A stretch of 17,785 nt of DNA from JAHELQ01 sp965603365 (lineage in GTDB: Bacteria > Acidobacteriota > Aminicenantia > UBA2199): assembly GCA_965603365.1 (NCBI GenBank), contig CBFDCR010000097.1, forward strand, positions 1 to 17,785. Direction: 5' to 3'. Under the pieces are notes generated by a model. That model did not search any database. It was not told where the DNA came from and saw only the letters and a program-made list of their open reading frames with translations. A program made the position numbers and the translations under genes. Positions 8,223-15,267 of the stretch are shown piece by piece. Every line of letters starts with the position of its first letter. The stretch's first letter is position 1.

Positions 8223-8590
8223 CCCTGGACGACATCACCGTGGATGACCGGTTTTCCACCATATTGGGCTATACGCATGACGAACTGCTGCACTACTTTA
8301 AAGACAGGCTGAAAGGGCAGTCGGTTGAAGACATCAGGCGGTGGTACAACGGCTATTATCGATGTGCAGCGTATTGAAGATTACGAGACCAATGAATTGA
8401 TCCTGGATGCCTTTGAGATCGAGCGTATCAATGTGTTTGCCCTACTATTTCAGACCGGTTATCTAACGATCAAGGAGATCAAACCCATCTCCTCCACCCA
8501 GAGTATTTACCGGCTCTCCTACCCCAACGAAGAGGTCAAGGAGTCCTTCCTGGAATACATCGGCGATCTGACGGTCGAAGATGTCTCACC
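8222..8590 (+). pseudogene. Relic of an AAA-ATPase-like / PD-(D/E)XK nuclease family gene
   Basis: Two pieces of one protein in different frames. Piece one (8222-8361) reads ALDDITVDDRF, then STILGYTHDELL, and ends at WYNGYY before a stop at 8375. Piece two (from ~8364, +1 relative to the first) reads VQRIEDYETNELILDAFE, INVFALLFQTGYLTIKEI and YRLSYPNEEVKESFLEYI. These are characteristic segments of the AAA-ATPase-like (PF09820) plus PDDEXK_9 (PF08011) proteins. Relative to that family there is no N-terminal Walker A region, about 40 residues are missing between NGYY and VQRI, and the C-terminal nuclease is gone. So it is a decayed internal fragment, not a functional gene. The ATG-initiated 105-residue reading frame at 8325-8642 is part of this relic. 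Confidence 0.75.
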
Positions 8591-8668
8591 ACCCACCGAC
8601 CAGCCCTCACATCGATCCCCCCCCAACCCTCAACATCGGTGATTTAACGTACCCCCTTCGAGTATGTA

Positions 8669-8679
8669 GGGGGGGGGGG
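8669..8679 (+). repeat. G11 homopolymer tract
   Basis: Eleven consecutive G in the spacer 8591-8869, followed by ACAGCGCCCCC. A CCCCCT/AGGGGG inverted repeat (8652-8657, 8668-8673) overlaps its left side. Apart from the right inverted repeat at 8709-8729, I see no other element in this spacer. Confidence 0.6.
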
Positions 8680-8708
8680 ACAGCGCCCCCGACCCCACCC
8701 ACCCATAA

Positions 8709-8729
8709 CCAAAAATTTTGTCTGTCCCC
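8709..8729 (-). repeat. Right inverted repeat, GGGGACAG family
   Basis: On the minus strand it begins GGGGACAGACAAAA and ends TTTTTGG. It is the inverted partner of 8203-8222; together they enclose the 527-bp segment with the ATPase/nuclease relic. I found no convincing target-site duplication outside the pair. Confidence 0.6.
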
Positions 8730-8869
8730 GATAACTCCCCCTTTCAATCCGATATAAGGAAAAGCACCCTGGATATTTGTTGTATCTGTAAGTTTTTTAA
8801 AGGCAGCAGATTGGGCTTTCAGGGGGGGTAGTATCGTTAGTTTGGGATAGTGAGAATAATGATATAACC

Positions 8870-9184
8870 TCAGGCTACCCGGATACCGGTGCGGATGATT
8901 TCGTCAAGGAACATGGATTCCTCTTTGTCGGAGTGGGTAAAGGTATGGGCCTCGATGCGGTAATCGAGCTGTCGTACCATCCGGCCGATCCTTTTAATAT
9001 CCAGATACCTGACCCCACTGAGGTCGTCGGATATAAGTGCCACATCGATATCGCTGTACTTTGAAGGTCGCCCCTGGGCATAAGAACCAAACAGATAGGC
9101 TTCCGCTATATTGATGTTGTTTCGTTTCAAAACCTCGACCAATCTCTTGATCGTCTCTATCACTTCAGCTTTTTCTTCAGCCAT
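8870..9184 (-). CDS. Minimal nucleotidyltransferase (MNT) of a HEPN-MNT pair
   Basis: 104 residues, one nucleotidyltransferase domain of the polymerase-beta fold. The signature LFGSYAQGRPSKYSDIDVAL (31-50) carries GS (33-34) and the metal-binding Asp45 and Asp47. In known MntA-HepT systems the MNT protein adenylylates and neutralises the HEPN toxin. Its start overlaps the upstream HEPN gene by 25 nt, which supports a co-translated pair. ATG 9184 has only a weak ribosome site. The gene may alternatively encode a housekeeping-like NTase-domain protein; the paired layout favours toxin-antitoxin. Confidence 0.85.
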   Translation of the reverse strand: MAEEKAEVIETIKRLVEVLKRNNINIAEAYLFGSYAQGRPSKYSDIDVALISDDLSGVRYLDIKRIGRMVRQLDYRIEAHTFTHSDKEESMFLDEIIRTGIRVA

Positions 9185-9549
9185 CGATATTTATCCTCAA
9201 TTTCGTTAAATTTTTCTAATGTAAACTTTTTAGTACAAAGTTTATAGAATTTAAATTGTTCATCTGGATATCTCGTGGAGATATTAAAAGTATTTACCTC
9301 TTCGAAGAAATCGTACTCCTCTTCGCTTATTGCAATCCCGATTTCCCTTAAGAGGGTTACTAAATTATGGGTTTTAGGAGGAAATGCCTCTTTTTCCTGA
9401 GCGTATAGGGCTTTTAAAATCTTTTCCAGCACAAGGTGGGCTACGAAGAGTGCCCAGTCGTATTTTCTGGATCTTATGAGGGATTTGGCTGTCTCGAGAT
9501 CATGTTTCGCGGATATTTCCCAATATTCAACCTGTTTCCGGACATCCAT
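9160..9549 (-). CDS. HEPN domain protein (putative toxin partner of MNT)
   Basis: 129 residues, all-helical, matching the HEPN family (PF05168/COG2250). Seen: AKHDLETAKSLIRSRKYDWALFVAH-type first helices (14-38, spanning motif), KILKALYAQ (43-51), PPKTHNLVTLL (57-67) and the STRYPDE signature (91-97). The RX4-6H RNase motif of HepT-type HEPN proteins is absent: no Arg-His pair has that spacing. So RNase activity should not be assumed. It is the first gene of the pair, with a promoter ending at its start codon and no ribosome site. Confidence 0.85.
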   Translation of the reverse strand: MDVRKQVEYWEISAKHDLETAKSLIRSRKYDWALFVAHLVLEKILKALYAQEKEAFPPKTHNLVTLLREIGIAISEEEYDFFEEVNTFNISTRYPDEQFKFYKLCTKKFTLEKFNEIEDKYRWLKKKLK

Positions 9550-9555
9550 GATCAG

Positions 9556-9584
9556 AATATAACATTAATTTGTAATATTTTCAA
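9556..9584 (-). promoter_or_regulatory. Promoter of the HEPN-MNT pair, predicted leaderless start
   Basis: On the minus strand: TTGAAA (9584-9579), 17-nt spacer, TATATT (9561-9556). The -10 ends only 6 nt before the HEPN ATG at 9549, so transcription would start at or next to the ATG. No Shine-Dalgarno is present. Confidence 0.55.
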
Positions 9585-9660
9585 TTCTTTGCCTATATTT
9601 CTGCATTCAACATAGCGGCGTGCATATCGTTTTCACTAATGTTTTTCAGAGAGCCCGGAA

Positions 9661-9684
9661 GGGGACAGGTGAAAAAGCCTGTCC
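9661..9684 (+). repeat. GGGGACAG-family hairpin repeat
   Basis: GGACAGG (9663-9669) pairs with CCTGTCC (9678-9684) across an 8-nt loop, followed by TTTTCT. It has the shape of an intrinsic terminator on the plus strand, but nothing is transcribed into it from the left on that strand. It shares GGGGACA with the copies at 8203, 8709 and 17692. Confidence 0.6.
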
Positions 9685-9692
9685 TTTTCTGG

Positions 9693-9716
9693 CCACTCGA
9701 CCACTTGACCACTCTA
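9693..9716 (+). repeat. Three tandem 8-bp units (CCACTYGA-like)
   Basis: CCACTCGA, CCACTTGA and CCACTCTA follow directly on one another, just downstream of the hairpin repeat. No function is apparent. Confidence 0.6.
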
Positions 9717-9769
9717 AATTTAAATAATGTAAAAACTTAATGGAAAGGATTTCGTAAAAAAAAAGTACG

Positions 9770-9818
9770 GTTGAACGTTGAACGTTGAACGTTGAATGTT
9801 GAATATTGAATATTGAAT
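9770..9818 (+). repeat. Seven tandem heptamers (GTTGAAC to ATTGAAT)
   Basis: Three GTTGAAC, two GTTGAAT and two ATTGAAT units run without a gap. The array stops 2 bp before the AGGAGG ribosome site (9821-9826) of the downstream oxidoreductase. The units drift from GTTGAAC to ATTGAAT toward the gene. Each unit contains a TTGAAC/T sequence that resembles a -35 element. Confidence 0.85.
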
Positions 9819-9831
9819 AAAGGAGGATTAC

Positions 9832-10993
9832 ATGAATGAAGTGGTAAACGTTGAAAAAGGAGACGGGCGGTATCGGCAGGTATTGAGTGAATGTAAAATC
9901 GGCCCGGTCAATCTGCCCAACCGGGTGGTTTATCCGGCCTGGCAGTTGAACTATGCCAACACCGACGGCACGGTGTCGGACAAACTGGTGAAATACTATA
10001 CCGACCTGGCCAGAGGAGGCTGCGGCCTCATTTTTACCGGGGCCGCCACGGTGAGCGGCGACGGTATACCCTTTGACCGGGTCATGCGGGTGGATACCGA
10101 TGCAGCGGTGCCGGGATTGACAAAACTGTTTGCCGCCATCAAAGGACTCGGCGCAGTACCGGCCATTCAAATCGTCCACTACGGCCGCCAGTCATCCACC
10201 TCGGTCTCCGGCGATACCCTGATGGCCCCCAGCGCCATCAGATCGTCCGGTGATGTCGCAGTACGACCCCGAATACAAAGTCCGGGAGATGACCCTTCCG
10301 GATATCGAGCACCTCCGGCAGGCCTTTATTGCTGCAGCCGAACGGTCGGCCCAGGCAGGGGCTGAAGTGGTGGAGGTTCATGCCTGCCACGGTTACCTGC
10401 TGAACGAATTCCTCTCCCCCTACTCCAACACGCGCACCGATCTCTACGGCGGCAGTGTGGAAAACCGGGCCCGGTTGATTGTGGAGATCATCGAGGGCAT
10501 CCGGGCCAGGCTGAACAATAACATCGCCATATGCGTCCGGGTCAGCGGCGACGAGTTCGTGGACGGCGGCTTAAAGCCCACCGATTTCGAGGACATCGTA
10601 CCGCTGTTTGAGGCAGCCGGCATCGATATGCTCAATGTGGCTGCCGGGGTGTATGAATCGATGGAGCGCATCGTGCCCCCCCAATCCCTGGGAATGGCGC
10701 CCCATGCCGATATTGCCGGCCGGATCAAACCATTCACCTCGGTTCCGGTATGTGCAGTAGGTTCTATATTGTCCCTGGGAGCAGCAGAGGCCATCATTGC
10801 CGACGGCAAGGCCGATTTATGTGCCATGGGCCGGGCCCAGATGGCAGACCCCGATATCGTGAAGAAATCCGCCGAAGGCCGGGAAGCCGAAATCAGGCAG
10901 TGTAAGCACTGCAATTCCTGCACCTTCTGGACCACCGGCGACCCCCAGGTCTACTGCGCGGTTAACACCGACTACCAAAAAGAGAGAGCTTAG
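9832..10993 (+). pseudogene. Old Yellow Enzyme family NADH:flavin oxidoreductase, frameshifted
   Basis: Two overlapping reading frames make one protein. The first (9832 to ~10244) gives VLSECKIGPVNLPNRVV, GGCGLIFTGAATV and IQIVHYGRQ. The second (from ~10245) gives PVMSQYDPEYKVREMTL, the HACHGYLLNEFLSPYSN segment and YGGSVENRARL, typical of the FMN TIM-barrel family (PF00724). Deleting one base near 10244 restores APSAIRCPVMSQYDPEYK across the joint, giving ~386 residues. The C-terminus has CxxCxxC-X11-C (CKHCNSC to VYC), the [4Fe-4S] ligand set of the dienoyl-CoA reductase/trimethylamine dehydrogenase branch. It stops soon after, without their FAD/NAD domain. ATG 9832 has AGGAGG 5 nt upstream. 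The frameshift may be real or an assembly error. Confidence 0.85.
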
Positions 10994-11676
10994 CTCCCGC
11001 TTGTAGTTTTATGCAGCTTTTCGATCAGGTAGATGCGCCAGCACCAGATCACTAAAATCAGGCCGGCGGCAGCCAACCGCAAGGAGACCGACAGGGTCAG
11101 GAAATCGAATATCCCGTGACCTAGAGAAGAGATCAGCAGGCCGATTAAAGCAGCCCCAAACAGGGGCTTTTGGGCCAGCCGGGCCCGCCCCACCATATAG
11201 CCCCAGATGGAGGCAAACACCGTGTGGGTCAGGGGAGTGGCTAAGGCACGGCCAAACAGTTCAAAGCCCCTTAAGTAGAGCAGATGGTGTAGGTTCTCAA
11301 GGCTGGCAAAGCCCAGGGCCAATACCGAGGCGTAGATGATGCCGTCGATCTCCTCGTCAAACTCCTTAAAGATCAGGATAATCGGTATAAAGGGCATAAA
11401 TTTAAACAACTCCTCCACCACTCCCACCACGCCAATACAATAGCCGAAAAATAACAGGCCCTGGCCCTCCATCAGGCCGCTGGGGTCCGCCGGAATCCCC
11501 AGCAGGGGCAGCAGCCCATAAAATTTATAGCAGGCATAGCCAGAGCCAAATCCCAGGATATAGGTCAGCCCCATATTAACCAGGGGCTCCGGCCTGAACC
11601 GGTCCTTGTAGTAAAAATAGCCGATCCAGAAGATGGCGGGGGCAATGACAGCGGAGACAAGCAGCCAGATGGGCAT
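10990..11676 (-). CDS. PrsW-family intramembrane protease
   Basis: 228 residues with about seven to eight hydrophobic segments. Family motifs in order: VEELFK (87-92), FASLENLHH (123-131), THTVFASIWGY (150-160) and GHGIFDF (186-192). The Glu88/Glu89, Glu127, His151 and His187 residues are those conserved in PrsW and the wider CPBP/Abi-type glutamic or metallo membrane proteases. In Bacillus PrsW cleaves an anti-sigma factor; no sigma or anti-sigma gene is in the window, so the substrate is unknown. The ATG at 11676 is the first possible start (an in-frame stop lies just upstream), but no ribosome site is seen. Its stop overlaps that of the convergent oxidoreductase. Confidence 0.88.
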   Translation of the reverse strand: MPIWLLVSAVIAPAIFWIGYFYYKDRFRPEPLVNMGLTYILGFGSGYACYKFYGLLPLLGIPADPSGLMEGQGLLFFGYCIGVVGVVEELFKFMPFIPIILIFKEFDEEIDGIIYASVLALGFASLENLHHLLYLRGFELFGRALATPLTHTVFASIWGYMVGRARLAQKPLFGAALIGLLISSLGHGIFDFLTLSVSLRLAAAGLILVIWCWRIYLIEKLHKTTSGS

Positions 11677-11729
11677 CGGAGATTATTTTAACACAGCATC
11701 ACGGCAAATTGCAAAACGGAAATTTTTTC

Positions 11730-11758
11730 TTGAATTATTTCTTTTGATATGGTACTTT
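11730..11758 (+). promoter_or_regulatory. Possible promoter of the three-gene envelope operon
   Basis: TTGAAT (11730-11735), 17-nt spacer ending TGG, TACTTT (11753-11758), i.e. a weak -10 with an extended TG. The start would fall near 11765, about 40 nt before the ATG at 11805. It sits in an AT-rich spacer. Confidence 0.4.
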
Positions 11759-11804
11759 TAATCCATTAAACAATATCTTTGCAGAAAGAGGATTATCGAT
11801 AAAC

Positions 11805-13232
11805 ATGATTCACTCGACGGCAGGCTGTGATTCTCCACGGATCACAAAGGATGGCAATGCGAAATACAGGCCACCTTTACTTTGGCTGCTCTTATTGATC
11901 CTGCTTTGCGGCGATTCTATAAAAGCGCAGTCGGATGTAGAGTCAGTCCAGAATGCCCTGCGTCCGCTCACCCAGCGGTTCCAGAAAGTGGTGACCGCCC
12001 TTCGGGAACGTTTTGGTAATAATTATTCCGATAAAGACCTGCCCCGGCGGATTTCCTCTGAGTTGAGTCGATTGGTGGCAACCAGGGGCACTTTACAGCG
12101 GCAAGCAGTTGAGTTGAAGGAACGTGCCTTTGCCCTGGAGTCCGATGAGAAAACACAGGAATTCATGGCCAAGGCTCTTGAGTCCGGACAGAAAAAACTC
12201 GATGGCTATAAGCAGTCTTACGCAGAGGATGAACGGAAGCTTCTGCTCGAATTCCAACTTCATGACAAGCGGGTTTTGGAGCATAAGAGGTTCCCGCCCG
12301 ATTCTTCAAACCGGACAGCCATAGAGCGATACAATGAGGAAGTCCGAAGGCTGAACTCATGGTTGTCCCGCCTCAATGATAGCCGCCGACGTCTTCTGAC
12401 CCGCCGGGATGGGGTAATGGGCAGGGAACGGCAGCTCAGGCAAGAGGCAATGGATCTGGCAAGTCGCCAGCCTTACCTGGACATACGCCGCCAGAAACTT
12501 ACAGAGGACGTGGCAGCGTTTATTGCTGGGTGTGAGAAGATCTCTATTCGGGCGCTTATCCTGGCAGAGATTGTTCCGCACAGCACTTCCGGCACCCCAG
12601 TCACGGGAAAGTCACATCGGGCAGATGCGGGCAAGGAGGTGTTGATGTCCCTGGGCAGCTTTGCCGGGCTTGAGATCTTGAAACGCATGGGGTATAGCTA
12701 TCTTTCCGGCCCAGGCGCTGGGATCATAACAGCCGCGGATATCCTGGGCGCGGGAATGGATGGACGAACCGAACAGTTGCAGCGCAAGATTCTGCTGATA
12801 GGCGACTACGCCGCAGCGTTGGCACGCCTGAAAAAAGAAGGCCGGCTGCGAGCCGGTGATCCAGGCTATGATGCGCTTCGCCGCGCCATGATTGAGGCCG
12901 GTGAAAGCATGCCCCGCTCCGGTTTGGGATTCACCTTCGAGTCGTTGGGGACCGCCAAAGCGATGGTCGCCGGACTGGCTGAATTGGCTGCCGGATATGC
13001 CGCCAAGCCGGTTCGGGGGATCGGTGCACGGCTGGCCAGGACGCTTCCCAGGGCGGACCGCCAGGTTCTGGGCAGGACACAGCGCCGGGCCATGACCGAG
13101 ATGATCGACTGGAACGCAGCCTGGGGAGTATCCCAGACCGGTTCTGCTGCGATAAAGGAAGGCTCCGGCGCGGTCAGGAAACAGATGGAACGCGCCGTCA
13201 GGGAGCAGCGGATAGAGGAGAGTCGGAAATGA
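11805..13232 (+). CDS. Exported coiled-coil protein of unknown function
   Basis: 475 residues, not recognised as a known family. An extended basic N-region is followed by a hydrophobic stretch (~24-35, LLWLLLLILLC) and a likely signal-peptidase site near KAQ-SDV (~41-43). Residues ~44-240 are long charged helices with the heptad look of a coiled coil. From ~250 comes a Gly/Ala-rich, less charged domain containing YSYLSGPGAG and GLAELAAGYAA, with a basic helical tail. The stop overlaps the next start (ATGA, 13229-13232), so the two are translationally coupled. The ribosome site is poor: AGAGGA 12 nt upstream. Probably periplasmic; a scaffold role with its two beta-propeller neighbours is inference only. 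Confidence 0.8.
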   Translation: MIHSTAGCDSPRITKDGNAKYRPPLLWLLLLILLCGDSIKAQSDVESVQNALRPLTQRFQKVVTALRERFGNNYSDKDLPRRISSELSRLVATRGTLQRQAVELKERAFALESDEKTQEFMAKALESGQKKLDGYKQSYAEDERKLLLEFQLHDKRVLEHKRFPPDSSNRTAIERYNEEVRRLNSWLSRLNDSRRRLLTRRDGVMGRERQLRQEAMDLASRQPYLDIRRQKLTEDVAAFIAGCEKISIRALILAEIVPHSTSGTPVTGKSHRADAGKEVLMSLGSFAGLEILKRMGYSYLSGPGAGIITAADILGAGMDGRTEQLQRKILLIGDYAAALARLKKEGRLRAGDPGYDALRRAMIEAGESMPRSGLGFTFESLGTAKAMVAGLAELAAGYAAKPVRGIGARLARTLPRADRQVLGRTQRRAMTEMIDWNAAWGVSQTGSAAIKEGSGAVRKQMERAVREQRIEESRK

Positions 13233-14131
13233 GTAGGTGCCGATGGATATCCATTGGGGCACGGTTGAGCGGTGAAGACAACCGTTTCGGTAAAATTGGA
13301 GCCCCTTTACTTTTCGCCGTGATAGTATTGTCTATTGCGGCTCTTGGCGTTTACCTCTTCATGTTCCGCCCCGCTGCCGGCCCATCTGAAGAACTTGTCT
13401 GCGCTCCGGGAACGATAGTAGAGTCACTGCCGCGACACCGTTCTCTGAAAGAACGGCAATGGGGGGCATTCGATGTTATGTCAGGGGGCGGTGTTATCTT
13501 GCTTGCCGATGAAGGACTCTACGACCTGGTTGGCGGGAAACCGCTCACCGGCAAGGATGACCGGGTGCGAAGTTTCTGCGTCGTAGATGATACGGTGGTT
13601 GTTGTGACAGTTGATGACCGCATTGCCCATGTGACCGACAGAGGGCTGGCCGAAGCTGGAAATTGCCCCTTACTCGATGCTGATCTTATCGCCACCAGCG
13701 ATGGTGGACTGCTGTTCTCAGGCCTGGCAAGGGATGCCGGTGAGGGAACGCGGCGATATTTTGCCTTAGTGGAGATCGACCCCGGTGGGAAAGCGAGGCC
13801 ACTCTGCGGTTCACCGCAGCCTATTGCCGCGGCAGCGTCGAACAAACGGCAGACCTGGTTTGCTGTGGGACGCTCGCTGTTCAGGCTGTTGGAGCCGGGA
13901 TATCCTATTTTGGTTCTTAGTATGCCGGGGGTGGACGACGATATCCTGGGGCTGGTACTGGTGGATTCGACTCTCTATTTCTCCACTTCGGACACGGTCT
14001 ATGTTCTGGGCGGGGGCATTGCTCTTCCAGTGGTACTGGGGATCGGCGGAAAGCTCCGGGTAACGGACGACGGGCTTTTGGTGTTCGACGCGCAGCGGCG
14101 GCGCATATACAGGTTGAAAGGAGGCTGTTAA
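13229..14131 (+). CDS. Membrane-anchored probable beta-propeller protein
   Basis: 300 residues, not assigned to a family. One hydrophobic segment (~24-46, IGAPLLFAVIVLSIAALGVY) after a short basic N-terminus predicts an N-in, C-out anchor. The rest is beta-rich with repeated strand-turn blocks such as GGGVILLADEGLYDL, DDTVVVVTVDDRIAHV, SDGGLLFSGL, DSTLYFSTSDTVYVL and DDGLLVFDAQRRRIYRL, as in propellers of PQQ/NHL/WD type. No catalytic motif is seen. It is coupled to both neighbours: ATGA overlap upstream, and the next ATG directly follows its TAA. It resembles the downstream lipoprotein in fold type, so the pair may have arisen together or bind the same partner (inference). Confidence 0.8.
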   Translation: MSRCRWISIGARLSGEDNRFGKIGAPLLFAVIVLSIAALGVYLFMFRPAAGPSEELVCAPGTIVESLPRHRSLKERQWGAFDVMSGGGVILLADEGLYDLVGGKPLTGKDDRVRSFCVVDDTVVVVTVDDRIAHVTDRGLAEAGNCPLLDADLIATSDGGLLFSGLARDAGEGTRRYFALVEIDPGGKARPLCGSPQPIAAAASNKRQTWFAVGRSLFRLLEPGYPILVLSMPGVDDDILGLVLVDSTLYFSTSDTVYVLGGGIALPVVLGIGGKLRVTDDGLLVFDAQRRRIYRLKGGC

Positions 14132-15187
14132 ATGGCACGTCTAATCGTGATTATTGGGGTGCTGGGGCTTGCCCTGCTTGTTATCCCGGGCTGCTCCGAG
14201 AAGAAGCCCGCAAAGTTTCCCCGGATAAGCACCGATTTCGAAAAGTTGGGAGCACCGGTTGGTGCCCTGGCTCTGAGTGGTAATGGGAAATGGCTGGCCG
14301 TCGGAGCGGATAGGGTCTTTTTCAGCGGTCAGGAAACCGGTTTCACCATCGAGCTGGAAGAGGATGCTCGGGTCGTGGGATTGGGCTTCGGATCCCGGGA
14401 CCGATTCGTGGTGTGCGCCCACCTGTCATCAGAGGCAGACCACCGCATAACCGCCTGGGATATCGGCAGGGGTGACGGCAGCCGTATGGCCTCCCTTTCG
14501 ATACCCCGTGAGAAATGGATCAACCAGATGGCCGTTTCCCCTGACGGGAGCCGTGCCGCGGTTTCATTGTCCACCGGCGAGGTTTTGATCCTGTCGGTAC
14601 CCACCCTCGAACAGTCGGGCTCATTGAGGTTGTACACAGCCAACGAGAATAAGGACTTTAAATTCCAGGTTGCGTTCCTGGGGAATCCTCACCGGCTGGT
14701 ATCGGGCGGTTCGGATCGTGCCGTACATGTCTGGGATGTAGACCGCAGAACACCCATTGTTTCGCGTACGAATTTCAGTGGGCCGGTATGTGCCCTGGCC
14801 GTTTCTGCCGATTACTCAATGATCGCCATCGCCATTGATTTGCATACCAATGATTCGGAAGTATTGACCAGGGTCATCTTGCTTGACTCATCGACGTTAA
14901 AGCCGATTCGGAAGATTGGCACGATAACGGATTCCATTTTTGCGCTCTGTTTTTCCCCGGATGGCAGGGAGCTTGCAGTCGGCTGTACACTGCCCCAACC
15001 GGTTGGAATTTACGACGTAAACAAAGGGAGATCAATCCAGGGTATGTGGAGTACCGGCATTATGGGACTTCGCACACTCGGCGATGGGGTAAAGGCGCTG
15101 CAGTACTCCGAAGGAGGGCGGGTCCTGGTTACCGGAAGTTCGGACGGCTACCTGGTCTTCTACGACAGGGACGAATACAGGGAATAA
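14132..15187 (+). CDS. WD40-repeat lipoprotein
   Basis: 351 residues. A hydrophobic leader ends in a lipobox-like VIPGC with Cys21; Ser at +2 would fit outer-membrane sorting by the E. coli rule. The mature protein is a WD40-like propeller: blades show LALSGNGKWLAVGADR, ITAWDIGRG, MAVSPDGSRAAVSLSTGEV, LVSGGSDRAVHVWDVDRR, LCFSPDGRELAVGC, IYDVNKG and VLVTGSSDGYLVFYDRD. Such propellers usually act as protein-binding platforms. The start codon abuts the preceding stop. It is the third gene of an operon with the exported coiled-coil and the anchored propeller, suggesting an envelope complex reaching from inner to outer membrane. No transporter, peptidase or secretion ATPase accompanies them. Confidence 0.85.
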   Translation: MARLIVIIGVLGLALLVIPGCSEKKPAKFPRISTDFEKLGAPVGALALSGNGKWLAVGADRVFFSGQETGFTIELEEDARVVGLGFGSRDRFVVCAHLSSEADHRITAWDIGRGDGSRMASLSIPREKWINQMAVSPDGSRAAVSLSTGEVLILSVPTLEQSGSLRLYTANENKDFKFQVAFLGNPHRLVSGGSDRAVHVWDVDRRTPIVSRTNFSGPVCALAVSADYSMIAIAIDLHTNDSEVLTRVILLDSSTLKPIRKIGTITDSIFALCFSPDGRELAVGCTLPQPVGIYDVNKGRSIQGMWSTGIMGLRTLGDGVKALQYSEGGRVLVTGSSDGYLVFYDRDEYRE

Positions 15188-15267
15188 TTTATAAAATTTT
15201 TGTTATTTGGGGGTGGCTACTTGATTTATGGGGGGTATCGGGGTATAAATATATTGAAGAGGAAAAG

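Noticed and set aside
8652..8729. Repeated short motifs considered as a CRISPR-like array
   Set aside because: There is no regular repeat-spacer spacing and no cas gene in the window.
9661..9690. Hairpin plus TTTTCT read as an intrinsic terminator
   Set aside because: No plus-strand gene lies upstream to terminate, and the sequence belongs to the dispersed GGGGACA repeat family.
9646..10179. 177-codon minus-strand frame covering the heptamer array and oxidoreductase start
   Set aside because: It is antisense to a conserved enzyme and translates the tandem repeats into low-complexity sequence.
12612..13262. 216-codon frame opposite the coiled-coil gene
   Set aside because: Antisense shadow; the plus-strand gene has a signal peptide and is coupled to its neighbours.
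15046..15267. Upstream extension of the methylase frame (74 extra codons)
   Set aside because: It overlaps the WD40 lipoprotein gene out of frame and has no family similarity; the ATG at 15268 has a ribosome site and the conserved N-terminus.
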